Below are positions 36,033 to 43,908 of a stretch of DNA of 64,000 nt, piece after piece. Position 1 is the stretch's first letter, and every line of letters begins with the position of its first letter. Where the stretch lies: assembly GCF_039540405.1 (NCBI RefSeq), contig NZ_BAABEY010000025.1, positions 62,001 to 126,000 on the forward strand, in the 5' to 3' direction. A model generated the notes under the pieces. It made no database searches and was not told where the DNA came from. It was given only the letters and a program-made list of their open reading frames with translations. Made by a program: the position numbers and the translations under genes. This DNA is from Ravibacter arvi. Its GTDB lineage: Bacteria; Bacteroidota; Bacteroidia; Cytophagales; Spirosomataceae.

Positions 36033-37385
36033 TTATACCGCCTGACTAAATAACAATTTCCCTGTTTTTGATAACCAGTATTTCTGATCAAACGCCATAC
36101 AAATATTTCTTAAAAACGACCTGCCGAGGGGTGTTACCAACAGCGCACCGGTGCCCAACTCCAACAGTCCGTCCCGTTCCGCATCCTCCAGTTGGGTGCG
36201 CGCAGCCGCCACGAGGGGATCGCCGGGATTCCATTCGGTCTTAAATCTACACATGATGTTAAGAATATGTCTCCGAAGCTCCAGGTCAGTCGGGGACATC
36301 AGGTGCCCTTTAAAAAACGGGAAGCGTTTTTCTTCCAGGCTTCCGTAATATTTCTCTACTACCTTTTCATTCTGTACGTACCCTTTCCCTGCATCACTGA
36401 TCGCAGAAACTCCCAAACCAATCAGCAGCCTGGTGCTGCTGGTGGTATATCCCATAAAATTACGGTGCAGCGTTCCTGAAGCCGCCGCCTTGTTCAGCCT
36501 ATCCCCTGGAAGAGAGAAATGGTCCATGCCGATCCCGATGTAACCGGCCTCCAGCAAACGTTCACAAGCCGCGCTGTACAGCGCCAGTTTCTGCTTCGGA
36601 GAAGGCAAATCGGCCTCCGTGAACTTACGCTGCCCCGGCTTGATCCAGGGCACATGCGCGTAGCTGTACAGTGCTATTCTGTCCGGTCGTAGTTTGCAAA
36701 CGACTTCGATGGTACGCACAAAGCTGCCATGCTGCTGAAGCGGCAACCCATACACGAGGTCAAAGTTTATAGACTGATACCCCATTTCCCGCGCATCAGC
36801 AGTAAGCTTTTCTACCTCATCCCGGGTCTGAAAACGATTGATAATTTCCAGAACTTTGGGATCGAAATCCTGGACACCAATGCTGATGCGGCGGAAACCA
36901 TGTTGATAAAAAACCCTGAGATGGTCTGACGTCGTATTACCGGGATGTGCCTCGAAACTGAACTCATACCATTCTGCCAGGTCGGCATCCTGCAACAATC
37001 CGTTTAACAGGATATCCAGATTTTCGGCACTAAAAAAGGTGGGTGTCCCGCCACCGAAGTGCAGTTCCCTGATGCGGGGGCGTTGGCCGAAAAGTGCCCT
37101 GTAGCGCGACCACTCTTTTAATACCGCTGCGATATAAACCTTTTCAACTCCATGATTAATTGTAATACGGGTATTGCACCCGCAGTAAGTACAAAGCCGC
37201 TCGCAAAAGGGCAGATGCACGTACAGGCTGATCCCGTCAGAAAGATTGGTGCTTTCAAACGTCTCCTGCACCATGGCTTCCCAACTGCCGCTATCAGGAG
37301 GAATTGTATCCCAGAAAGGGACAGTCGGATAGCTGGTATACCTGGGTGCAGGAACGTCGTACTTTTCTAAAAGAGCGGTACTCAT
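36033..37385 (-). CDS. hemN: Oxygen-independent coproporphyrinogen III oxidase (radical SAM)
   Basis: 450 aa. It converts coproporphyrinogen III to protoporphyrinogen IX without O2 in heme synthesis. The radical SAM cluster is C-x3-C-x2-C in YVHLPFCERLCTYCGC at Cys61, Cys65 and Cys68, with the extra Cys70 seen in true HemN. Then RELHFGGGTPTF, RISIGVQDFDPKV and NFDLVYGLP follow. The length and the HYAHVPW-like region (here YSYAHVPW) match authentic HemN rather than HemW. A palindrome TGAT-N4-ATCA lies 48 bp upstream (37432-37445), suggesting control by the Fnr-type regulator. Its place by the cbb3 genes fits heme supply under low oxygen. Confidence 0.95.
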   Translation of the reverse strand: MSTALLEKYDVPAPRYTSYPTVPFWDTIPPDSGSWEAMVQETFESTNLSDGISLYVHLPFCERLCTYCGCNTRITINHGVEKVYIAAVLKEWSRYRALFGQRPRIRELHFGGGTPTFFSAENLDILLNGLLQDADLAEWYEFSFEAHPGNTTSDHLRVFYQHGFRRISIGVQDFDPKVLEIINRFQTRDEVEKLTADAREMGYQSINFDLVYGLPLQQHGSFVRTIEVVCKLRPDRIALYSYAHVPWIKPGQRKFTEADLPSPKQKLALYSAACERLLEAGYIGIGMDHFSLPGDRLNKAAASGTLHRNFMGYTTSSTRLLIGLGVSAISDAGKGYVQNEKVVEKYYGSLEEKRFPFFKGHLMSPTDLELRRHILNIMCRFKTEWNPGDPLVAAARTQLEDAERDGLLELGTGALLVTPLGRSFLRNICMAFDQKYWLSKTGKLLFSQAV

Positions 37386-37431
37386 TGCTTTCTTATTTTG
37401 TCAAAAATATTCCCGATAATATTTAAAAAAT

Positions 37432-37445
37432 ATGATCTTGATCAG
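37432..37445 (-). promoter_or_regulatory. Fnr/FixK-like palindrome upstream of hemN
   Basis: ATGATCTTGATCAG (plus strand) has a perfect TGAT-N4-ATCA core, the same spacing as the FNR/FixK site TTGAT-N4-ATCAA, lacking only the outer T/A pair. It is 46 bp upstream of the hemN ATG, in the 116-bp spacer after the SafE-like gene. Confidence 0.55.
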
Positions 37446-37501
37446 GAGCCACAAAAACGGCTCACCGGCAATTGGCCTGTCAGAAGTGAAGTCCCAATCG
37501 G

Positions 37502-38197
37502 TTATTTTCCGACACAAATCGGGATAGTGTGCCGGTGGTCTTCGGCATGAGCATCCTGTCCCTGAATCACTCCACGGACAATGAGAATGATACCGGCAAC
37601 GGCTACAAGGTAAGGTGTCGCCCGTTTGAACGCCGCACGCCATTTCAAAGAAACCCATTGCCCCGCCAGGCCGGTAGCCAACATAGCCGGCAGTGTGCCC
37701 AGTCCAAACAGGAACATGTACATTGCACCGGCCCCGGGACCAGGCATAGTGAGTGCAGAAACCAGCGCCAGGTAGACCATACCGCAGGGAATCAGCCCGT
37801 TGAGGATCCCCATGGCAAACAGCGACGGAAGCCCCGGCCGCCCCATCCTTTCCCTGAGGCTTTTCAGCACCCAGCCCGTTTGTTTTTGCAGGAAACGAGG
37901 TGCAGACCACCTCTCCCACCAACTGAAAGATCCCAGCGCTCCTGCTGCCATCAAAATACCGATAGTAATCGAGATGCCGCGCTGCCAGCTGCCTGCAAAT
38001 GCCACCCCGCCGATTCCGCCGATCAGGAAACCGAATAAGGCGTACATTGCAATCCGCCCGAGGTTGTAGCTAATAATCCCGAATACCTTTCCGACGGCAC
38101 TACGCCGGTGAACCGGTAGCGCAAGCGCTATGGGACCGCACATACCGACACAGTGCAGGCTGCTGGTTAATCCAAGGATAAAAGCGAGGTAAAACAT
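37502..38197 (-). CDS. SafE/TauE-like membrane protein of the cbb3 cluster
   Basis: 231 aa with about six transmembrane helices. The N-terminal helix holds SSLHCVGMCGPIALALP, with the C-x3-C pair and His typical of the cytochrome-oxidase-linked SafE/DsbD-like subgroup, and IPCGMVYLAL provides a second Cys-Pro-Cys-like turn (PCG). Members next to ccoGHI genes are annotated sulfite exporter TauE/SafE; the more likely role is in copper or thiol handling for the oxidase, which is inference. It follows fixH by 9 bp. Confidence 0.86.
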   Translation of the reverse strand: MFYLAFILGLTSSLHCVGMCGPIALALPVHRRSAVGKVFGIISYNLGRIAMYALFGFLIGGIGGVAFAGSWQRGISITIGILMAAGALGSFSWWERWSAPRFLQKQTGWVLKSLRERMGRPGLPSLFAMGILNGLIPCGMVYLALVSALTMPGPGAGAMYMFLFGLGTLPAMLATGLAGQWVSLKWRAAFKRATPYLVAVAGIILIVRGVIQGQDAHAEDHRHTIPICVGK

Positions 38198-38206
38198 GCG
38201 ATCGGG

Positions 38207-38653
38207 TTACAAATTCACAATACCTTCGTTCCAGTAAGCCGCGTCATTCGCGACCCAGTCGACCTGCAGGTGGTACCGCCCGCTCCGAATGGTTGAGCGA
38301 GGTATGCGTTGCGTCATTTCCCCATCCAGTTTCAGCGGCAGAGAAAGATCCTTCCGGTTATCCGACGGGCAGTACAACATGATCTTCCCCGTGACGACTT
38401 TTTGTTTGAAACTCGCGGGGAAAACAACTTCCAGGTATTCATTTTCCACTTTCCAGGTGACACCTTCCGGCAACGCCGCCGCCCGGGCTATTTTGTCTAT
38501 TTTTTGCTGATGGACCAATTCCATCGCATAATAATCGTCCGAAACGAGGTCGATTTTCTGGGACACGCTTAAACCGACCAGCGCAATAATCATTACCACA
38601 AATCCGATGTACAAAAGGGCGATTCTCCAACCCCAGCTTATTTTTGTTGTCAT
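38207..38653 (-). CDS. ccoH: FixH family protein
   Basis: 148 aa with one N-terminal transmembrane helix (WGWRIALLYIGFVVMIIALVG) and a periplasmic beta-rich domain ending ILQVDW-like RYHLQVDWVANDAAYWNEG, the FixH signature. FixH/CcoH binds CcoI and CcoNO during cbb3 oxidase assembly. It lies between ccoG (separated by repeat family B) and the SafE-like gene, as in other Bacteroidota. Confidence 0.9.
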   Translation of the reverse strand: MTTKISWGWRIALLYIGFVVMIIALVGLSVSQKIDLVSDDYYAMELVHQQKIDKIARAAALPEGVTWKVENEYLEVVFPASFKQKVVTGKIMLYCPSDNRKDLSLPLKLDGEMTQRIPRSTIRSGRYHLQVDWVANDAAYWNEGIVNL

Positions 38654-38659
38654 GGTTGA

Positions 38660-38767
38660 TTAGGTTTGAGTGGTGAGGTGTGAGGGAGATCGGAAATCAG
38701 AAATCGGAGATCGGGCTTTTACTATAGTGCTGATTTCTGATTCCCGATTTCTGATTTCCGACTTCCC
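38660..38767. repeat. Heptamer hairpin repeat, family B (copy 1)
   Basis: Left arm contains CGGAAATCAGAAATCGGAGATCGGG, that is, units of the type CGGAAAT/CAGAAAT; right arm is CTGATTTCTGATTCCCGATTTCTGATTTCCGAC. A 14-nt loop separates them. A short TGAGTGGTGAGGTGTGAGG piece of family A sits at its left end. It fills the fixH-ccoG spacer. Confidence 0.75.
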
Positions 38768-38768
38768 T

Positions 38769-40172
38769 TTACGGCCCCATCAAAGTCGTTTCGAAAGATT
38801 CCAGCATTTCACCCTGTTGGAAGACTGCCACGGGTACATAATTTTTCCGACCCTTGAGTGCTTCCCTCGGCATCGCAATAAAAAGCGTCCCCTGGACGCT
38901 CCCTGCCGGCTGCAGCGTAAGGTCAGGCACGCCTGCAAAACGCAGGCTCCCCTCCTTCCCGAGCAACCGCAGCTGTGGCTTCAAAACGGCATTTGTCTTG
39001 TTGTAAATTTTAAAATTGTAGAGGTTGCTGATTGTCCCGTCGGGGTTTTCAATAAACCGGGTTCCGGGTACGCGGAGCAGGGTCGTTTCGGTGGACGAGC
39101 GGGTCAGCATGGCATAGGCCAGGCCGCCCCACAGCGCGAGCAGAACAATAGAATACCCGACTGTCTTGAGCGAAAGCTTTTTCTCCTTTTTACCGGAATT
39201 GATCGTTTCTTCAGAAGCATACCGGATCAGCCCCCTTTCGAAGCCAACCTGGTCCATCATGTGGTCGCAGGCGTCGATACAGGCAGTACAGCTGACGCAT
39301 TCCATCTGTGTACCGTTACGGATGTCGATACCGGTAGGGCAAACCCTGACGCACTGAAAGCAATCGATGCAGTCTCCTAACTCGCGCTCCTGCCCTTTCC
39401 GGAGTTTGCCGCGCTGCTCGCCGCGCACATGGTCATAGGCCACCACGGCCGACTTCTTGTCAAGCAACACCCCCTGCAAACGTCCGTAGGGGCACACGAC
39501 CGTACAGGCCTGGTCTCTCAGCCAGGAAAAAATAAAAAAGAAAATCAGGGTAAAAATGACAACCCCCGCAAATAGCCCGGGGTTGTCAGAAACGGGATGC
39601 GTGACAATCTTTTTCAGTTCGTCGACCCCTACCAGGTAGGCCAGCAGCAAATTGGCGATCAGGAATGAAATCATCACGAAAATTGCCCACTTGCTACCTT
39701 TCTTGACAATTTTCGATGTATCCCAGGGCGCCCGGTCCAATGCCTTTTGCTTGTTCCAGTCCCCTTCGATGGCATACTCGATTTTCCGGAAAACCATTTC
39801 CATAAAAACGGTCTGCGGGCAAGCCCAGCCACACCACAATCGTCCGAAGAGGTTGGTAAAAAGCGAAACAAATACCAGGAAAGAGAGCATCAGCAGGCCG
39901 AAGATCCAATAATCCTGGGGGCCAATAAAGATGCCGAAGATAAAAAATTTACGCTCCAGGATATTAAAAAGGAAGAGCGGGTTGCCGCCCACCCTGATAA
40001 ACGGACCGGAGAACATCAGCGCCAGCAACACGATCGTAAAAACCACACGCCGGTTGTGCCATTTCCCCCTGGGCTTCTGCGGGTAAAACCAGACCCTTTT
40101 CCCGTAGTCGTCTACAGAAGAAAAGTGATCCCGGAAGGAATCTTCTTCAGCAGTATTGGATGGATTTTTCAT
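38769..40172 (-). CDS. ccoG: Cytochrome c oxidase accessory protein CcoG
   Basis: 467 aa with about five transmembrane helices and a central ferredoxin-like part. Two 4Fe-4S motifs are visible in CIDCFQCVRVCPTGID and CVSCTACIDACDHMM (C-x2-C-x2-C-x3-C type). An earlier WCGWACPQTVFMEMVF holds the C-x3-C motif found in CcoG/RdxA. The C-terminal immunoglobulin-like domain has NLYNFKIYNKTNA. CcoG reduces Cu2+ during cbb3 oxidase maturation in studied bacteria. ATG 40172 is used; the frame is open nine codons further. Spacers both sides carry family B repeats. Confidence 0.95.
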   Translation of the reverse strand: MKNPSNTAEEDSFRDHFSSVDDYGKRVWFYPQKPRGKWHNRRVVFTIVLLALMFSGPFIRVGGNPLFLFNILERKFFIFGIFIGPQDYWIFGLLMLSFLVFVSLFTNLFGRLWCGWACPQTVFMEMVFRKIEYAIEGDWNKQKALDRAPWDTSKIVKKGSKWAIFVMISFLIANLLLAYLVGVDELKKIVTHPVSDNPGLFAGVVIFTLIFFFIFSWLRDQACTVVCPYGRLQGVLLDKKSAVVAYDHVRGEQRGKLRKGQERELGDCIDCFQCVRVCPTGIDIRNGTQMECVSCTACIDACDHMMDQVGFERGLIRYASEETINSGKKEKKLSLKTVGYSIVLLALWGGLAYAMLTRSSTETTLLRVPGTRFIENPDGTISNLYNFKIYNKTNAVLKPQLRLLGKEGSLRFAGVPDLTLQPAGSVQGTLFIAMPREALKGRKNYVPVAVFQQGEMLESFETTLMGP

Positions 40173-40175
40173 AGT

Positions 40176-40264
40176 AATTTGGAAGTCGGAAGTCGGCAAT
40201 CAGAGATCGGAGATCGGAAATCGGAAATGGGTTAGCCTGATTTCCGATTTCTGACTTCCCCTTG
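40176..40264. repeat. Heptamer hairpin repeat, family B (copy 2)
   Basis: Left arm: GGAAGTCGGAAGTCGGCAATCAGAGATCGGAGATCGGAAATCGGAAAT-type 7-bp units; right arm: TGATTTCCGATTTCTGACTTCC. The loop is about 9 nt. It fills the spacer between the ccoQP and ccoG genes. Confidence 0.75.
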
Positions 40265-40268
40265 CCAT

Positions 40269-41300
40269 TTAATTTGCAACAGGAGCGGTTTCCGCTTTAT
40301 ACAATTCACCCTGGGGTTCCTTGGGAGCTGCCGGTTTTGAGCCGTGCAATTCCGACACGATAAAGCTTGCGACATACTGAATTTCCTGCGGCTTCAATTG
40401 CTTCTCCCACGCGATCATCCCTTTTTCCGGAACCCCGTGCTTGATGACCCTGAATACGTCTTTTATGTCTCCGCCGTGTAGCCAGTAGTCGTCTGTCAGG
40501 TTAGGGCCGACCGTTCCGCCGCCGTCTTCGGCATGGCAAGCTGCGCAATTGGTCGTAAAAATCACCTTCCCTTTTGCCAGCGCCTCGGGCTCGTTCACGA
40601 GGGTAACAGTGGTTTCATCAATTTTGGCACCTGCTTTTTCCAGAAAAGCCGCCTTTTGAACTGCCGCTGCCTGAAGGTCTTTTTCCAATTCAGCCGCCGG
40701 CAGATCCCCAACCGAGAAAACATGGTAGATGAGAAGATAAATTACAGCAAACACAATAGTTCCCTGGAACATAAGCGCGAGCCAGGGCGGCATGCGGTTG
40801 TCCAGTTCCTGGATACCGTCGTAATCGTGCTCCTTGATAAGAATTTTGTCCTCTTCTGACAATTCCACTGTAACACCGCCAAACCTTTTCCACCATTTTT
40901 CGGAAAAAATAGTACTTTCCTGGTGGTCGGCTTCAGTATGTCCGGACATTCGCCGGGCCAGTGAAAATACCTGGATCAGAATAGAAACGAGAAGTAGTGC
41001 CACAAAAAAGACGACTACCAAAACCACGTACATAATGAGCTCGTCGTTCCCGGCTGCGGCGGGTTTTTGCGCATCCTGCGCCATTGCTGCGGTACCGGCG
41101 AAAACAAACAGTACGGTTGAAAGCACCCGTTTAAGCGTTCCGTCATCCAGGGGCAGGTTACTCATCTCTTTTACATCTTTCTTTTTCAATGCGAAGACAT
41201 AGGCAATCAACCCGGCAAAAAACACCACGAAGAGGAGCAGGGACACCATCGGGTAAAGTCCGATATCGGCGATCGTATCAAGATAATTTCTGAATTTCAT
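40269..41300 (-). CDS. ccoP: cbb3 oxidase subunit, CcoQ-CcoP fusion with one heme c
   Basis: 343 aa. Residues about 1-50 resemble CcoQ (one helix, 18-37, then KKKDVKEMSNLPLDD). Residues from about 46 look like a CcoP start: a signal-like helix ending AAMAQ, helices near 88-112 and 178-196, then a cytochrome c domain. There is only one C-x2-C-H (Cys252, Cys255, His256 in NCAACHAEDGG), with a likely axial Met in KGMIAWEKQLKP; proteobacterial CcoP carries two hemes. The N-terminal CcoP-like DGIQELDNRMPPWLALMF is the known CcoP N-domain motif. It ends the oxidase unit, between ccoNO and ccoG. Confidence 0.93.
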   Translation of the reverse strand: MKFRNYLDTIADIGLYPMVSLLLFVVFFAGLIAYVFALKKKDVKEMSNLPLDDGTLKRVLSTVLFVFAGTAAMAQDAQKPAAAGNDELIMYVVLVVVFFVALLLVSILIQVFSLARRMSGHTEADHQESTIFSEKWWKRFGGVTVELSEEDKILIKEHDYDGIQELDNRMPPWLALMFQGTIVFAVIYLLIYHVFSVGDLPAAELEKDLQAAAVQKAAFLEKAGAKIDETTVTLVNEPEALAKGKVIFTTNCAACHAEDGGGTVGPNLTDDYWLHGGDIKDVFRVIKHGVPEKGMIAWEKQLKPQEIQYVASFIVSELHGSKPAAPKEPQGELYKAETAPVAN

Positions 41301-41362
41301 AAAAGTTCTTCTTATGGTTGTAAACCGTTCAGTGCAGGGGGGAACAAATCCCCCCGTTCTCT

Positions 41363-43516
41363 TTAGCGCGGATTATTTTCAGCTTTAATGTCGGTTCCCA
41401 AACGCTGCAGATAAGCCACAAGGGCTACGATTTCCCTGGTCGGCTCAGTCTGGATTCCCGCTTCGCCAAGCCTTTTTACAATCTCTCCGGCCTGGTTGAC
41501 CAGGTCCTGGTTGGCCCTGTCTTCAAACCCTTTTTCGTAGGGAACGCCCAGGATCTGCATGGCTTTGATCTTCTTTTTCGTGGTGGTCGTATCCAGCACA
41601 TCGTCGAGAAGCCACGGATAAGCAGGCATGATCGACCCGGGGGACATGCTCGTAGGGTCTTCCATATGGTTGTAGTGCCATGAATCGGGATACTTCCCTC
41701 CGACCCGATGCAGGTCCGGCCCGATCCGCTTTGACCCCCACTGGAACGGGAAATCGTATACAAACTCGCCGGCTTTGGAATATTCCCCGTAGCGTTCAAT
41801 TTCGTCTCTGAACGGCCGGATCATCTGGGAATGACAAGTGTAGCACCCTTCCCTTACATAAATATCCCGTCCCTGCAATTCCAACGGCGTATAGGGTTTC
41901 ACACTTTCGATGGTCGGGATATTCGAGCTGATCATAAAAGTGGGGATCATCTCAACGATTCCGCCGATAGCAACTACAACCAGGGAACCTATGGTAAGCA
42001 GGACCGGTTTTCGCTCGAACCATTTGCGGTGCCAGTACTCACCCGGGTGCTGCCTGGCCTGCAAAGACGGCGCCTGTGCGGTTTCTGTCTCCTTTAACTC
42101 ACCTGCCCGGGAAGTTTTGTACAAATTGAAGATCATTACCGCCCAACCGATCAGGTACAACGTGCCGCCGATCCCCCTGAGCGCATAATACGGGATAAGC
42201 TGCGTAACGGTTTCAAGGAAGTTGGGGTATTTCAGGAACCCGTCTTCGGTAAATTCACGCCACATCGCGCTTTGCGTCCAGCCGGCCCAGTACATCGGAA
42301 TCGCATAAAACAAAATCCCGATCGTACCGATCCAGAAGTGGAAATTTGCCAGTTTAACTGAATAAAGCGGGCGGTTGTAAAGCCGAGGAAACAACCAGTA
42401 AAGGATACCGAAAGTCAGGAAACCGTTCCAACCGAGCGCGCCGACGTGCACGTGCGCTACAATCCAGTCGGTATAGTGGGCTATGGCGCTGACGTTTTTC
42501 AAAGAAAGCATGGGACCTTCGAAGGTGGCCATCCCGTAAGCCGTTACCGCCACCACCATAAATTTCAGTACAACGTCGTCACGCACTTTGTCCCAGGCGC
42601 CGCGAAGCGTCATCAACCCGTTGATCATGCCCCCCCAGGAAGGCGCAATCAGCATTATCGAAAAAACAGTTCCGAGCGACTGCGCCCAATCGGGAAGCGC
42701 GGTATACAGAAGATGGTGCGGTCCGGCCCAGATGTAAATAAATATCAGTGACCAAAAGTGAACGATGGACAACCGGTAGGAATAGATCGGCCGGTTGGCC
42801 GCTTTCGGCAGAAAGTAATACATAAGTCCCAGGTAGGGCGTTGTGAGGAAGAATGCGACCGCATTGTGCCCATACCACCATTGCACAAGCGCATCCTGCA
42901 CACCGGCATACACCGAATAGCTCTTCGTAAGCGAAACGGGCAGCTCGATGCTGTTGACTACGTGGAGCAGGGCAACGGTTACAAACGAGGCGATATAGAA
43001 CCAGACCGCCGCATAGATATGTTCGGTCCGGCGGTTGAGAGTGGTCATGATCAGGTTGATCATCGCAATCACCCACACGACCGCTATTGCAATATCAATA
43101 GGCCATTCCAGCTCTGCGTATTCCTTCCCGGAGGTGAGCCCGAGGGGTAAAGTAATCGCAGCAAAGACAATAATTGCCTGCCAGCCCCAGAAATGGATTT
43201 GCCCCAGCAATCTGCTGTACATGGGAGTTTTCAGCACACGTGGCGCCGAATAGTACATCCCGGTGAAAAAACCATTGCCCACAAACGCAAAAATGACGGC
43301 GTTGGTGTGTAGCGGCCTCAACCTTCCGAACGTACTGTAGGGAATACCCAGGTTGAGTTCGGGGAAAACGAGCTGAAATGCGGCGATTACGCCCACCAGC
43401 ATCCCCACTCCACCCCACAGCAAAGTAGCCATAGCGAAATTCCGGACGAGTTTATTATCGTACGAGAACTCCTCCAGCTCCAACGGGGATGTGTTGATTT
43501 TAGCAGAAACTTCCAT
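41363..43516 (-). CDS. ccoN: cbb3 cytochrome c oxidase, fused subunits CcoN and CcoO
   Basis: 717 aa. Residues about 1-480 are CcoN, with 12 helices and the heme/copper ligand His residues: WWYGHNAVAFFLTTPYLGL and AGPHHLLYTALP (CuB ligands), and VAHVHVGALGWNG near the heme b/b3 ligands. Residues about 520-717 are CcoO with one heme c: REGCYTCHSQMIRPFRDE and Met in SIMPAYPWLL. The N-O fusion is typical for Bacteroidota. Acts as the high-affinity terminal oxidase of microaerobic respiration, pumping protons. Start is ATG 43516. Upstream ccoS is 45 bp away and a likely regulatory palindrome precedes it. Confidence 0.96.
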   Translation of the reverse strand: MEVSAKINTSPLELEEFSYDNKLVRNFAMATLLWGGVGMLVGVIAAFQLVFPELNLGIPYSTFGRLRPLHTNAVIFAFVGNGFFTGMYYSAPRVLKTPMYSRLLGQIHFWGWQAIIVFAAITLPLGLTSGKEYAELEWPIDIAIAVVWVIAMINLIMTTLNRRTEHIYAAVWFYIASFVTVALLHVVNSIELPVSLTKSYSVYAGVQDALVQWWYGHNAVAFFLTTPYLGLMYYFLPKAANRPIYSYRLSIVHFWSLIFIYIWAGPHHLLYTALPDWAQSLGTVFSIMLIAPSWGGMINGLMTLRGAWDKVRDDVVLKFMVVAVTAYGMATFEGPMLSLKNVSAIAHYTDWIVAHVHVGALGWNGFLTFGILYWLFPRLYNRPLYSVKLANFHFWIGTIGILFYAIPMYWAGWTQSAMWREFTEDGFLKYPNFLETVTQLIPYYALRGIGGTLYLIGWAVMIFNLYKTSRAGELKETETAQAPSLQARQHPGEYWHRKWFERKPVLLTIGSLVVVAIGGIVEMIPTFMISSNIPTIESVKPYTPLELQGRDIYVREGCYTCHSQMIRPFRDEIERYGEYSKAGEFVYDFPFQWGSKRIGPDLHRVGGKYPDSWHYNHMEDPTSMSPGSIMPAYPWLLDDVLDTTTTKKKIKAMQILGVPYEKGFEDRANQDLVNQAGEIVKRLGEAGIQTEPTREIVALVAYLQRLGTDIKAENNPR

Positions 43517-43561
43517 AAATGGATGGTTAAAAATGATCAATTTGGATTATTGAGAAGGCTT

Positions 43562-43768
43562 TTACCCCTGATTTTGAATGCTTTTGCGCCCGGGCGGTTT
43601 TTGCCCGGATCCGCCGCCGGGATGAACTTCCTCATCGTCGAACAGGATCCTGACAGATGGCGTATAGTCGTCCTCAAACTGCCCGGATTTTACCGCCCAG
43701 AGAAAAACGCCCAGGAAACCTCCCGCTATCACTAATCCCACGCCGATTAAAATATAGATCGCACTCAT
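43562..43768 (-). CDS. ccoS: cbb3-type oxidase assembly protein CcoS
   Basis: 68 aa with one N-terminal helix (MSAIYILIGVGLVIAGGFLG) followed by VFLWAVKSGQFEDDYTPSVRILFDDE, the characteristic CcoS sequence. It aids cofactor insertion into CcoN in studied bacteria. ATG 43768 is preferred; the open frame extends 14 codons upstream. It is the first gene of the oxidase transcript and lies 104 bp downstream of a regulatory palindrome (43873-43886). Confidence 0.95.
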   Translation of the reverse strand: MSAIYILIGVGLVIAGGFLGVFLWAVKSGQFEDDYTPSVRILFDDEEVHPGGGSGQKPPGRKSIQNQG

Positions 43769-43872
43769 TTTGAAGCACTGATTATTGAACCTATCGTTGT
43801 TTATCTTCAAAAATCACCAGCAAAAGTATCAGAGCGGCGCCGCCCCGGACATGATCAATTCCACCCCGAAAA

Positions 43873-43886
43873 CTGACATTTGTCAT
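43873..43886 (-). promoter_or_regulatory. Fnr/FixK-like palindrome upstream of ccoS-ccoNO
   Basis: CTGACATTTGTCAT (plus strand) holds a perfect TGAC-N4-GTCA palindrome, in the spacer between the ccoI stop (43909) and the ccoS ATG. It has FNR-like spacing and matches the site before ccoI in half-site sequence. Confidence 0.6.
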
Positions 43887-43908
43887 ACCGGGAAACTACC
43901 CTCGGATT

